This document shows positions 42,421 through 56,139 of a stretch of 64,000 nucleotides of DNA, piece by piece. The notes under the pieces were generated by a model that was given only the letters and a program-made list of their open reading frames with translations, made no database searches and had not been told where the DNA came from. How positions within the stretch are numbered: position 1 is the stretch's first letter; every line of letters starts with the position of its first letter. Position numbers and translations under genes: made by a program. This stretch comes from Patulibacter minatonensis DSM 18081 (GTDB lineage: Bacteria; Actinomycetota; Thermoleophilia; Solirubrobacterales; Solirubrobacteraceae): contig NZ_KI912613.1 in NCBI RefSeq assembly GCF_000519325.1, forward strand, positions 2,905,432-2,969,431, read 5' to 3'.

Positions 42421-43067
42421 TCGCCGAGGACCACGCGCTGTTGCGGGACGGCCTCACCCGGCTGTTCCGCGACCATGGCCACGAGGTCGTGGCCGCCGTC
42501 GACGCCCCCGACGACGTCGTGCGCCGCGGGAAGGCCCTGAAGCCCGACCTGGCGCTGCTCGACGTGCGCCTCCCACCCACGTTCACCGACGAGGGGATCC
42601 GCGCGGCGCTCGAGCTCCGCGCCGCGATTCCCGGCCAGGCGGTGCTCGTGCTCTCGCAGTACGTCGAGCGCACGTACGCCCGCGAGCTCCTCGCCGACGG
42701 GGACGGCGGCGTCGGCTACCTCCTGAAGGACCGCGTCGCGGAGCCCACGGAGTTCGTCCGGGCGTGCGAGCGCGTGGCGGCGGGCGGCACCGCGCTGGAC
42801 TCCGAGGTCGTCGCCCAGCTCCTCGTCCGCGGCCGGGCCGGGGACGAGCGCCTGGGCCGCCTGAGCCCCCGCGAGCACGACACCCTGGCGCTGATGGCCG
42901 AGGGCCGCTCGAACCGCGGGATCGCGGCCGAGCTGACCGTCACCGAGGGCGCGGTCGAGAAACACGTCACGAGCATCCTCCAGAAGCTCGACCTGCCGTC
43001 GGCCCCGCAGCACCACCGCCGGGTCCTGGCGGTCCTCGCCCTGCTGCGCGCCGCCGAGCAGGACTGA
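42408..43067 (+). CDS. LuxR/NarL-family response regulator
   Basis: 219 residues: receiver domain with Asp52 (ALLDVRLPPTF), YLLKDRV containing the conserved Lys, and C-terminal LuxR HTH (LSPREHDTLALMAEGRSNRGIAAELTVTEGAVEKHVTSILQKL). Pairs with the kinase it overlaps. No obvious target gene is adjacent, unlike the first two-component pair. Confidence 0.93.
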   Translation: MRVLIAEDHALLRDGLTRLFRDHGHEVVAAVDAPDDVVRRGKALKPDLALLDVRLPPTFTDEGIRAALELRAAIPGQAVLVLSQYVERTYARELLADGDGGVGYLLKDRVAEPTEFVRACERVAAGGTALDSEVVAQLLVRGRAGDERLGRLSPREHDTLALMAEGRSNRGIAAELTVTEGAVEKHVTSILQKLDLPSAPQHHRRVLAVLALLRAAEQD

Positions 43068-43117
43068 CGCGCCACCGCCGCCCCCGGGCCGGCCGTCTTC
43101 CGGCATCCTCCTGACCA

Positions 43118-44074
43118 GTGCCTGCCCTCGGATCCCGCCCCGCCCGCCGCTCCGTCGCGCTCGTCGCGGCGCTCCTGCTGCTGGCCGCCGTCGCCGTCCT
43201 CCTCGCACGTCCCGGGGGCGGCAGCGCCGCGACCACCGACGCGGCCAAGGACACCGAGCGCTTCGCCGACGACAGCTGCGCGAAGGTCGCCGTCCGCTTC
43301 GGCGTCGTCCTCCCCGCAGACGACGAGGCCGGCCGGGCGGCCGCCGACCGGCTGACGGCGGACCTCGCCGAGGGCCTCGGCTGCCGTGCGATCGCCGTCC
43401 CCTACGCCACGCAGGCGCGCCTGGTGACCGCGCTGGCGACCCACGACGTCGACGTCGCCGAGCTGGACCCGGCGGCGATGGTCGTCGCGGATCGGATCGC
43501 CGGCGCCGTCCCGGCCGGCGCCTACGCGATCAACGCGGACACGCCCGCCCGCACGGCGCCGACCGAGCTGTGGGTCCGGAAGAACTCGCGGATCCGCACC
43601 CTCGCCGACCTGAAGGACCGCGCCGTCGCGTTCGGCCCGCGCACGACGGCCGGGGGCGACATCGGCCCGCGCGCCGCGCTGCTGGCCGCCGGCGTCCGCC
43701 GCGGCGCCCCCGGCGACCGCCTGGCGAGCTGGACCGACAGCGACGCCGCGGCGCTGCGCTCGCTCGGCGACCTCACGGTCGACGCGGCCGTCACCCGCCA
43801 CGCGCCGTCGACGTCGGAGACCCGCGACTACCGCCGGATCTGGACGACCACCGGCTCCCTCGCCGACGTCCTCGCGCTCCGGCCGGGCCTCCCGCGCACC
43901 GTCCGCCGGCTGATCCAGGTCGCCGTCCGCGGTCTGCCCGGCGCCGCGCTGGCCCCGCTCGCCGGCCGCCAGGGCATCACCGACCCGGCCCCCCTGACGG
44001 CCGTCCCGCTCGACCTCTACGCGCCGGTCGCGGCCCGCCTCGACGAGCTCGTCGCCGCAGGCCTCCGCCCCTGA
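43118..44074 (+). CDS. PhnD/TRAP-TAXI-like periplasmic binding protein
   Basis: 318 residues. An uncleaved-looking N-terminal anchor (RSVALVAALLLLAAVAVLLA) and a type 2 periplasmic-binding fold: VRFGVVLPADDEAGRAAADRLTADLAEGLGC, ATHDVDVAELDPAAMVVAD, TELWVRKNSRIRTLADLKDRAVAFGPRTTAGG. This resembles PhnD phosphate/phosphonate-binding proteins, but no transporter genes are adjacent, so it may be a stand-alone sensor or orphan binder. A terminator hairpin follows. Confidence 0.75.
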   Translation: MPALGSRPARRSVALVAALLLLAAVAVLLARPGGGSAATTDAAKDTERFADDSCAKVAVRFGVVLPADDEAGRAAADRLTADLAEGLGCRAIAVPYATQARLVTALATHDVDVAELDPAAMVVADRIAGAVPAGAYAINADTPARTAPTELWVRKNSRIRTLADLKDRAVAFGPRTTAGGDIGPRAALLAAGVRRGAPGDRLASWTDSDAAALRSLGDLTVDAAVTRHAPSTSETRDYRRIWTTTGSLADVLALRPGLPRTVRRLIQVAVRGLPGAALAPLAGRQGITDPAPLTAVPLDLYAPVAARLDELVAAGLRP

Positions 44075-44077
44075 TCC

Positions 44078-44121
44078 GGAACGACGAAGGGCCGGCGAGA
44101 TCGCCGGCCCTCCGTCGTTCC
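44078..44121. terminator. Strong terminator hairpin, near-identical to 55268-55310
   Basis: GGAACGACGAAGGGCCGGCGA and TCGCCGGCCCTCCGTCGTTCC, each 21 bases, form a stem with one mismatch and a 2-nt unpaired centre (effective loop larger in RNA). No T-tract. It lies between convergent genes ending at 44074 (+) and 44143 (-). Confidence 0.75.
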
Positions 44122-44142
44122 CGGCGCCCGGGGGCGCGTGCC

Positions 44143-45060
44143 TCAGGCGGCGGCGGGGAGCGCGCCGACCACCGAGGTCGACCAGTCGATGACCGCCGTC
44201 GGCTTGACGACGTGCCGACCGAGGCCGAGCGACTTCGGGTCCATGCCGAGCGCCAGGCCGACCATCTGCGGGAGGTGCAGGACCGGCATCTGGAGGTCGC
44301 GGCCGACGGTCTTGCTGACCCGCGGCTGCTGCATGTCCAGGTTCAGGTGGCACAGCGGGCACGGGGTGACCAGGCAGTCGGCCTGGGCGTCCTTCGCGTC
44401 GCCGAGGTGCCGGCCGGCCTGCTTGAACGACGTCTCCGCGTTCATCAGCGCGACGGGGAAGCCGCAGCACTTCTGCGAGCCCGCGTAGTCGACGACGGTG
44501 CCGCCGAGCGCCTCGATGACCTTCTCGAGGTACGTGTCGCGCGGGTTCTGGTCGTCGATCCCGATGCGGTCGGTCGGACGCACGATGTAGCAGCCGTAGA
44601 ACGGGCCGACCCGGAGGTCGGTCAGCGGCCGCTTCACGAGCTTCGTCAGCTCATCCAGCCCGAGCTCCTCGACGAGGACCCACAGGAAGTTCTTGTTGAC
44701 GATCCCCGCGGCGTACTCCAGGCCCTCCGGGGTGAGGTGCTTGTTGACCTCGTCCCGGTACTCGGCGCTGGCGTCCAGCCGCTGCTGGCACTCGCTCTGC
44801 GCGCCCTGGCAGGTCGAGCAGATGTTCATCATGAGGTCCGCGCCCTGCGAGATCTCCTTCTGCGCGAGCGCGAAGGTGCGGGCGTTCAGGGTGTCGGCGA
44901 GCTCCTGGCTGTGCTCGGCGATGACGCCGGCGCCGCAGCAGTTCGCGCGGTTGAGCTCGACGAGCTCGATGCCGAGCTTCGGGGCCACCTGCGCCATGGC
45001 GCCGTGGAGCTCGGGGGTGAAGCCGCGGCTGACGCAGCCGGGCCAGTAGGCGACCTTCAT
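44143..45060 (-). CDS. CCG-domain subunit of a type E succinate:quinone oxidoreductase (HdrB-like)
   Basis: 305 residues with two cysteine-rich CCG domains: MKVAYWPGCVSRG, NCCGAG, CSTCQGA; then GCYI, QKCCGFP, CPLCHLN. This is the heterodisulfide-reductase-B/SdhE fold that replaces the haem-b anchor in type E SQR complexes and is thought to carry a [4Fe-4S]/[2Fe-2S] cluster and touch the quinone pool. It is the third gene after sdhA and sdhB on the minus strand, 2 bp after sdhB. No TM helix is present, so membrane binding would be peripheral. Confidence 0.87.
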   Translation of the reverse strand: MKVAYWPGCVSRGFTPELHGAMAQVAPKLGIELVELNRANCCGAGVIAEHSQELADTLNARTFALAQKEISQGADLMMNICSTCQGAQSECQQRLDASAEYRDEVNKHLTPEGLEYAAGIVNKNFLWVLVEELGLDELTKLVKRPLTDLRVGPFYGCYIVRPTDRIGIDDQNPRDTYLEKVIEALGGTVVDYAGSQKCCGFPVALMNAETSFKQAGRHLGDAKDAQADCLVTPCPLCHLNLDMQQPRVSKTVGRDLQMPVLHLPQMVGLALGMDPKSLGLGRHVVKPTAVIDWSTSVVGALPAAA

Positions 45061-45062
45061 GG

Positions 45063-46259
45063 CTACGCCTCCCTGTTCGTGACGGGCTTGTTCACGGCGG
45101 ACTGGTCGCCCGTCGTCTTGACCTGGGCCTCGTGCGACGCGTCCTGGTCGTCCGGGGCCTCCGGCTCGTCGGGCTGCGTGATGTACAGGTTCAGCTCGAG
45201 CCGCTCCTCGCGGGCGCCGATCTCCTGGTAGATCCGCTTGATCTCCGACTGGTTCGGGTTCTTGTGGTGGATCAGCGCCGACTTCGGCGTGACCTTCCGG
45301 CGCAGCAGGGCGGTCGCGATGACCGACAGCGAGGCGACCATCTCCTTCGCGGTCCGCGGGTGGAACTTGCCGCCCTTGGAGTCCGGGACGAGCTGGGCCT
45401 CGTTCAGCGTGCCCCACTTCTTGACGTGGTTGACCAGCGCGTGCTCGTGGCGCGAGCCGTCGTTGACGTCCTCGATCGAGTGGTCCGCGGACGCGATGCG
45501 CCGCAGCCGCATGATCTGGTTCATCGGCGCCACGCCCTTCGGGCAGGCCTCGATGCACTTGAAGCAGTGGGTGCAGTCGTAGATGCCGTGCGGGTCGTTC
45601 GCCAGGTCGTCGAGGCGCTGCGCGTGCTTGTCGTCGCGCGGGTCGCCGACGAAGCGGTAGGCCTTCGCGAGGGCGGCCGGACCGATGAAGAGCGGGTCGA
45701 CCTCCATCGAGAGGCAGTCCGACACGCAGGCGCCGCACTGGATGCACGCCATCGACTGCGTGACGTCGACCATCGCCTCGCGGGGGACGATGTGCTCCTT
45801 CTCGGGGAGCGGCTCGGCCGGCAGCAGCCACGGGGTGACCCGCTGCTGCTTCTTCCAGTGGACCGCGTCCATGTCGACGATCAGGTCCTTGATGACGGGC
45901 ATGTTGCCCATCGGCTCGACCGTGATCTTGCCGTCCTTGGACCGGGCGAGCGCGTCGCTGAGGTGCGTGTGGCACGCCAGGCCGGGCTTGTCGTTGATCC
46001 GCGTGCCGCAGGAGCCGCAGATCGCCGCGCGGCACGAGCAGCGGATGCCGATCGAGCCGTCCTCGTCGTTCTTCGCGGTCAGGATCGCGTCGAGGACGGA
46101 GCGGTGGGGCTCCATCTCGACGACGAACTCCTCGAAGTACGGCGCCTTGCCGGACTCCGGGTCGTAGCGCCGCAGACGCAGCGTGAAGGACTCGAGGCCC
46201 TCGGCACCGCCGTGCCAGGGCTCCTCGGTCGTGTTCGGCGTGCTCTCGGTGGTCGACAT
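45063..46259 (-). CDS. sdhB: Succinate dehydrogenase iron-sulfur subunit (type E complex), extended
   Basis: 398 residues. N-terminal [2Fe-2S] domain: CSCRAAICGSCGTRIND...LAC; C-terminal ferredoxin part: CIQCGACVSDC and CTHCFKCIEACPKGVAPM. The last 120 or so residues (charged, helical, after about residue 280) exceed the usual SdhB length of about 240-330 and may contact the CCG subunit. The start overlaps the sdhA stop (TGATG), so it is translationally coupled. Confidence 0.92.
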   Translation of the reverse strand: MSTTESTPNTTEEPWHGGAEGLESFTLRLRRYDPESGKAPYFEEFVVEMEPHRSVLDAILTAKNDEDGSIGIRCSCRAAICGSCGTRINDKPGLACHTHLSDALARSKDGKITVEPMGNMPVIKDLIVDMDAVHWKKQQRVTPWLLPAEPLPEKEHIVPREAMVDVTQSMACIQCGACVSDCLSMEVDPLFIGPAALAKAYRFVGDPRDDKHAQRLDDLANDPHGIYDCTHCFKCIEACPKGVAPMNQIMRLRRIASADHSIEDVNDGSRHEHALVNHVKKWGTLNEAQLVPDSKGGKFHPRTAKEMVASLSVIATALLRRKVTPKSALIHHKNPNQSEIKRIYQEIGAREERLELNLYITQPDEPEAPDDQDASHEAQVKTTGDQSAVNKPVTNREA

Positions 46260-47962
46260 CAGTACGTGCGCTCCATCGGCTCCCACTGGGTGAACGTGAT
46301 CGGCGCCTTGTCCAGCTTCGCCGGGGCGTCTGCTCCTTCACCGTCCTGGGAGACGGTCAGGTGGAAGAGCCAGTCCTCGTCGTTGCGCTCGGTGTAGTCC
46401 GTGCGGGAGTGCGCACCGCGCGACTCCTTGCGCTCGAGCGCCGCGGTCACGATGGCCTCGGAGCAGTCGAGCATGAAGCCGAGCTCCAGGGCCCCGAGGA
46501 CGTCCTGGTTGAAGACCGTCCCGGCGTCGTCGATGTACGCCGTCTTGGCCTCCTCCTGCAGGCGGGTGACGATCTCCTTGCCCTTCGTCATCCCCTCCTC
46601 GTCGCGGAAGACGGCGCAGTACTGGTTCATCGAGACGCCGAGCTCCTCCTTGATCTCGGAGATGCGGCGACCGGTCTTCGGGCGGTTGATGATGTCCTGG
46701 ATGTGGCGCGTGTCGTCGCGGAGCTGCGCGTCGGACACCTTCGGCATCTGCATCTCGCCGGCGACCGCGGCGGCGTGCTGGCCGGAGCGCTTGCCGAAGA
46801 TCAGCGTGTCCAGCAGCGAGTTGGCGCCGAGGCGGTTGCCGCCGTGGACCGACACGCAGGCGACCTCGCCCGCGGCGTAGAGGCCCGGGACGTCGGTCTC
46901 GCCGTTGACGTCGGTCTTGACGCCGCCCATCGTGTAGTGCTGCCCCGGGCGGACCGGGATCGGCTCCTTCGTGATGTCGATCCCGGCGAAGTCGCGGCCG
47001 AGGTTGACGATCTCGCGGAGCGCCTCGAGCACGCGGTTCTTCGGGACGACCGTGACGTCCAGGAGGACCGAGTCCTTCAGGGGGCCGGTGCCCCGGCCCT
47101 CGTTGATCTCGCGCTGCTCGGCGCGGGAGACGACGTCGCGGGAGGCGAGCTCCATCTTGTTCGGCGCGTCCTTCTCCATGAAGCGCTCGCCCGCGGCGTT
47201 CAGGAGGTGCGCGCCCTCACCGCGGGCACCCTCGGTGATGAGGAAGCCGTTGGCCGTCATCGTCGTCGGGTGGTACTGGATCATCTCCATGTCCATGAGC
47301 CGCGCGCCGGCGCGGTAGGCCAGGGACATGCCGTCGCCCGTACAGATCAGGCCGTTGGTCGTCGGCTTGAACGCCTGACCCACGCCGCCCGTGGCGAGGA
47401 TCGTGGACTTCGCGTTGAAGGTCCGCATCTCGCCCGTGCGGATGTTCCGGGCGACGCAGCCGACGCAGCGGCCGGAGTCGTCCTTCAGGAGCGAGGTGTT
47501 GAACCACTCCTCGTACCGGTCGACCCGGTCCGAGTACTTCATGAGCTGCTCGTACAGCACGTGCAGGATCGCCTGGCCCGTGATGTCGGCGACGTAGGCC
47601 GTGCGCTTCATCGATGCGCCGCCGAAGGCACGCAGGTCGAGGTGGCCGGTGTCGTTGCGATGGAACGTGACCCCGATGTGCTCGAGGTGCATGATCTCCC
47701 CGGGCGCCTCCGAGCACATGATCTCGATCGCGTCCTGGTCGCCCAGGTAGTCGGACCCCTTGACGGTGTCGAACGCGTGGGAGCGCCAGTCGTCGTCGGG
47801 GTTGATCGCCGCGTTGATCCCGCCGGCGGCCGCGACCGAGTGCGAACGGACCGGGTGGACCTTGCTGAGGATCGCGACTGAGGCGCCGGCGTCGGCAGCG
47901 GCGAGCGCCGCGCGCTGACCGGCCAATCCGGCCCCGATGATCAGGACGTCGTGTGCAGGCAT
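46259..47962 (-). CDS. sdhA: Succinate dehydrogenase flavoprotein subunit (type E complex)
   Basis: 567 residues: dinucleotide fold (LIIGAGLAGQRAALAAADAG), covalent FAD His41 in HSVAAAGGINAA, dicarboxylate/FAD motifs YHPTT, TEGARGEGAHLLNAAGERF, HYTMGGVKTD and GGNRLGANSLLD. A GAGGAGG ribosome binding site precedes the ATG. It oxidises succinate to fumarate. First gene of a minus-strand sdhA-sdhB-CCG operon, divergent from a second complete SQR operon. Confidence 0.95.
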   Translation of the reverse strand: MPAHDVLIIGAGLAGQRAALAAADAGASVAILSKVHPVRSHSVAAAGGINAAINPDDDWRSHAFDTVKGSDYLGDQDAIEIMCSEAPGEIMHLEHIGVTFHRNDTGHLDLRAFGGASMKRTAYVADITGQAILHVLYEQLMKYSDRVDRYEEWFNTSLLKDDSGRCVGCVARNIRTGEMRTFNAKSTILATGGVGQAFKPTTNGLICTGDGMSLAYRAGARLMDMEMIQYHPTTMTANGFLITEGARGEGAHLLNAAGERFMEKDAPNKMELASRDVVSRAEQREINEGRGTGPLKDSVLLDVTVVPKNRVLEALREIVNLGRDFAGIDITKEPIPVRPGQHYTMGGVKTDVNGETDVPGLYAAGEVACVSVHGGNRLGANSLLDTLIFGKRSGQHAAAVAGEMQMPKVSDAQLRDDTRHIQDIINRPKTGRRISEIKEELGVSMNQYCAVFRDEEGMTKGKEIVTRLQEEAKTAYIDDAGTVFNQDVLGALELGFMLDCSEAIVTAALERKESRGAHSRTDYTERNDEDWLFHLTVSQDGEGADAPAKLDKAPITFTQWEPMERTY

Positions 47963-47997
47963 GGGCCTCCTCGGGCCTACTGGGATACCGGGGTCGG

Positions 47998-48003
47998 ATC
48001 CTA
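47998..48003 (-). promoter_or_regulatory. -10 box (TAGGAT, minus strand) for the type E sdh operon
   Basis: TAGGAT on the minus strand would start RNA near 47991, giving a leader of about 29 nt that contains the GAGGAGG ribosome binding site of sdhA. Confidence 0.5.
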
Positions 48004-48029
48004 CACACGGTGCTCGAAATCCGGGTGCT

Positions 48030-48037
48030 GGTATACC
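48030..48037. promoter_or_regulatory. Palindrome GGTATACC upstream of sdhA
   Basis: An 8-bp perfect palindrome about 30 bp upstream of the sdhA -10 box; possible operator half of a larger site with 48058-48069. Confidence 0.3.
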
Positions 48038-48057
48038 GCCCCGAAACGGTCGGACTT

Positions 48058-48069
48058 CCGAAATTTCGG
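48058..48069. promoter_or_regulatory. 12-bp perfect palindrome CCGAAATTTCGG
   Basis: A perfect AT-centred palindrome in a very GC-rich background, about 55 bp upstream of the sdhA -10 box. CCGAAA also occurs as CCCGAAACGG at 48040-48049. Likely binding site for a dimeric regulator. Confidence 0.5.
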
Positions 48070-48677
48070 GTGCCCTACCGACTGCGGTCTGGATGGGGTG
48101 GTGCGGGGCGTTCGGGCGTCGTCCGACGGCCGTCGCGGCGACCCGTCGGCGAGGGCCGAGGACCCGCTCCGGACGGCGGTACGCGCGAAAGACGGCTCCC
48201 GGATGCCGCCGTGCGGTCGGTCGTCGTGCCTCCCGCCCGGTGGTGCGTGGTGTGGGTGGGTTTCAGCGGTCGGCGGCCGCGGTGGTTCATGTGTGGTCCA
48301 GCGCATCATGCGTACTGGTGAACGGCGGTGGTCTGAGAGGAGACCCAAAGGTGATCGTCGAAGGGTCTTCCGTATTAGTGTTTGTCGTAAGCCGTCGTCC
48401 GCGATGCTCGTTCCCGGAGTCCGCCTGCGGGGCCGGCATGCACGGCGCGTCCCGGAACGCCGTGATCGCCCGCACAGAAGCCGATCGCGTCCTCGTCTGC
48501 GTTCATCGCGTGCGGCCGTCGTCCCCGTACGCGGATGCGTCACGACGAAATGGCGGAACACCTAATTGCGGAGGCCCGGGAGTCGGCGGCTCGCGGTTGA
48601 GCCCGCCCTTATGTGACTGCAGGCACGGATTGTGGGCAGGGGGACCACCCATAACCAGGGACGGGCGTAACATCGCC

Positions 48678-49465
48678 ATGAACGTGGCGACCCAAGAGCT
48701 GAGACGACGGAGAAGGACCTGGATCGGGGAGACCTGGGACAGCAACGTCGGCAAGAAGTCGATCGTCGCCGTGACGGGACTCGTGCTCGTCGGCTACGTG
48801 GTCCTCCACATGATCGGCAACCTCACCGCGATGCTCGGGGCGAGCGGCGACGAGGGGCACGCCCAGATCGACTCCTACGGCCACTGGCTGCGGGAGTTCG
48901 GCACGCCGCTGCTGCCCTACGAGTTCTTCCTCTGGGTGATCCGGGTCTTCCTGCTCGGATCGCTGGTGGTGCACGTCGTCGGCGTCTACCAGCTGACGAT
49001 GCGCGCCCGCGCGGCCCGGCCGGCCGGGTTCCCCGCCAAGCGCATCGGGCGCTCCTGGGCGGCGCGGACGATGCGCCTCTCCGGGCCGCTGCTCCTGGCG
49101 TTCATCGTCTTCCACATCCTCCACTTCACGATCCTGGCCGTCGACGTGACGCCGCTGGCGGAGGGCGAGATCTACTCGAACGTCTACGGGGCGTTCCAGA
49201 AGTGGTACTTCGTCGTGCTGTACCTCGCCGCGATCGCGTCGCTCGGGTACCACCTGCGCCACGGCGTGTGGAGCCTCTTCCAGACGCTCGGGATCGACAC
49301 GCCGGCGCGCAACGCGTCCCTGCGCCACGGCGCGACCGCGCTCACGGTCGTCGTCGTCGTCGGGTTCGCGATGGTGCCGATCAGCTTCGCCACCGGCGCG
49401 CTGCCCGAGCCCGTCACCGGACCCAACGCCGCGACGGCGGCCCACACCCCGACGGAGGTCGCGAA

Positions 49466-49469
<4 letters not shown>
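48678..49469 (+). CDS. sdhC: Succinate dehydrogenase/fumarate reductase cytochrome b subunit (type B)
   Basis: 263 residues, five TM helices with haem-ligand His in [34 protein letters not shown] and [11 protein letters not shown], as in the di-haem b558 subunit of Bacillus/Wolinella type B complexes. A TAACAT box lies only four bases before ATG 48678; a GTG at 48684 is an alternative start. Overlaps the flavoprotein gene by GTGA. It anchors the complex and exchanges electrons with quinone. Confidence 0.93.
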
Positions 49470-51384
<1,915 letters not shown>

Positions 51385-51388
<4 letters not shown>

Positions 51389-52158
51389 ACTTCCAGCTCG
51401 AGATCTGGCGGCAGGACTCCCGGGACCAGCCGGGGCGCTTCGAGACGAAGCACGTGCAGGACGTCGACGGCGAGGCCTCGTTCCTCGAGATGCTCGACAC
51501 CCTGAACGAGGACCTCGTCGGGAAGGGCAGCCGCTCGGTCGCGTTCGACAGCGACTGTCGCGAGGGCATCTGCGGGATGTGCTCGCTCGTCATCAACGGG
51601 ATGCCGCACGGCCCCAACCAGGTGACGACCTGCCAGACGTACATGCGCGACTTCGAGGACGGCTCGACGATCTACGTCGAGCCGTTCCGCAACAACGCGT
51701 TCCCGGTCGTCCGCGACCTCGCCGTCGACCGCTCCGCGTTCGACCGCATCATCGAGTCCGGCGGCTACGTCTCCGTCACGACCGGGCCGCAGCCGGACCC
51801 CAACAGCCAGCCGGTGACCCCCGAGGTCCACCAGACGGTCATGGACGCCGCGATCTGCATCGGCTGCGGCGCCTGCGTGGCGGCCTGCCCGAACGGCGCG
51901 GCGATGCTCTTCACCGGGGCGAAGATCACGCACCTGAACAACCTCCCGCAGGGCCAGCCGGAGCGCGACGAGCGCGCCCGCAACATGGTCCACCAGATGG
52001 ACGAGGAGGGCTTCGGCGGCTGCACGAACTTCGGCGAGTGCTCGCGCGTCTGCCCGCAGGAGATCGGCATCGACGTCATCGGGATGCTGAACCGCGAGTA
52101 CCGCCGGGCCTCCCGCACGAAGAAGCCGTCGCACCCGAAGAAGATGGTCGCCCAGTAG
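51385..52158 (+). CDS. sdhB: Succinate dehydrogenase/fumarate reductase iron-sulfur subunit (type B)
   Basis: 257 residues: [2Fe-2S] site [15 protein letters not shown]...TCQ, [4Fe-4S]/[3Fe-4S] sites [18 protein letters not shown] and [17 protein letters not shown]. The GTG start overlaps the flavoprotein stop (GTGA). Third gene of the operon. Confidence 0.95.
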
Positions 52159-55254
<3,096 letters not shown>

Positions 55255-55267
55255 GCGGGCGGCACCG

Positions 55268-55310
55268 GGAACGACGAAGGGCCGGCGAGATCGCCGGCCC
55301 TTCGTCGTTC
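55268..55310. terminator. Strong terminator hairpin after mdh, near-identical to 44078-44121
   Basis: GAACGACGAAGGGCCGGCGA (55269-55288) and TCGCCGGCCCTTCGTCGTTC (55291-55310) pair perfectly over 20 bp with a GA centre. No U-tract follows. Confidence 0.8.
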
Positions 55311-55454
55311 AGAGATCGAATCCCGATGCCCGCGGGTGCGCTGAGGTGGTCGTAGGCCTCGCAGGTCGGTGCGCGGAAAGCGAGAGCTGTGCACCGCACT
55401 GCCGAGCGCCCGCGTGCCGAGATGCGTCGGCATACGGCCGCCTCAGCGTGACCG

Positions 55455-55823
55455 CTAGGCGGCGTCCTTCGGGTACCAGAGGCGCTCCTTCTTCTCGACG
55501 AGCCCCTGCTCCTCGAGGCCCGGGAGGATCCGGTACGCGTAGTTGGGGTGCACGCCGATGCGGCGGGCGACCTCGGCGGCGCCGAGGCCGGGCTCCTGGC
55601 GCAGGAGCGCCAGCGCCTGCCGTGAACGCTCGCCGCTGCCGCGCGGGCGCCCGGCGCCACGGGAGCCGGACTTCTCGGACGACCGGTTGGACGTGCCGGA
55701 GCTGTCGACGCCGTCGAGGGCGTCGAGCGCGCGCTGCAGGCGGTCGTGCTCGGCGATCAGCGGCGCGAGCTCGTCCAGACGCGCCTGGATCTCGTCGCGC
55801 TTCTCGGTGAGGAAGTCGGACAT
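55455..55823 (-). CDS. Small winged-HTH protein with coiled-coil and AT-hook-like linker
   Basis: 122 residues: N-terminal coiled coil (MSDFLTEKRDEIQARLDELAPLIAEHDRLQRALDALDG), a Ser/Gly/Arg linker with GAGRPRGSGERSRQ, and a winged HTH (ALLRQEPGLGAAEVARRIGVHPNYAYRILPGLEEQGLVEKKERLWYP). Probably a DNA-binding regulator; dimer through the coiled coil. ATG 55823 has GAGGT at proper distance. GTG 55886, nine bases after TAGGCT (55896-55901), would add 21 residues. Confidence 0.78.
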   Translation of the reverse strand: MSDFLTEKRDEIQARLDELAPLIAEHDRLQRALDALDGVDSSGTSNRSSEKSGSRGAGRPRGSGERSRQALALLRQEPGLGAAEVARRIGVHPNYAYRILPGLEEQGLVEKKERLWYPKDAA

Positions 55824-56139
55824 GTCGGGGACCTCTTCGGGTGGTGTGTGGAGTGTCGTGGCCGCACGGTCGGCGACCAGCACCACGGCGCGAGCAGCCT
55901 ACCCGACCCGTCGGATGACGCGTCGTTGGGGTGGGGACGGTCGACCGGGTGTGGTGACTGGGGGCATCTGTGTGGGGCCCGTGGGGCCTCGCGGTGGACC
56001 GTCGCGGGCACCGTTGTATCGCGGGGCCACCGACCCGCGGCCCTCGAGGTCCGTGGTCGTGTGGCGCGCGGTCGCGTGACCGTCCCACCCGACGTGGTGT
56101 GGTCCGTGCGGCCCGCCGGACCTGCGGCGTGCGTGGTGC
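55824..56139. other. Intergenic region, 316 bp
   Basis: Holds the TAGGCT box of the HTH gene. The rest is a (GT)-rich stretch (for example GGTGTGTGGAGTGTCGTGG) with no supported gene. Confidence 0.5.
55896..55901 (-). promoter_or_regulatory. -10 box (TAGGCT, minus strand) for the winged-HTH gene
   Basis: Predicts a start near 55889: either a leaderless mRNA from GTG 55886 or a 66-nt leader to ATG 55823. Confidence 0.45.

Larger units (their letters stand above)
47963..48677. other. 715-bp divergent intergenic region between the two SQR operons
   Basis: Contains no gene I can support; short open frames here have unusual composition and no recognisable domains. It holds promoters for both operons, two AT-rich palindromes (48030-48037 and 48058-48069), and a noticeably less GC-rich patch at about 48330-48420 with TATTAGTGTTTGTCGTAAG. 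Confidence 0.6.

Noticed and set aside
47951-48565. Possible small protein genes in the region between the two SQR operons
   Set aside because: Frames are Arg-rich with no domain, and no consistent start signal exists in any one frame.
55824-56139. Possible gene in the GT-rich stretch before the winged-HTH gene
   Set aside because: The open frames are made of Gly/Arg/Pro/His repeats due to GT-rich composition, and no start signal is present.
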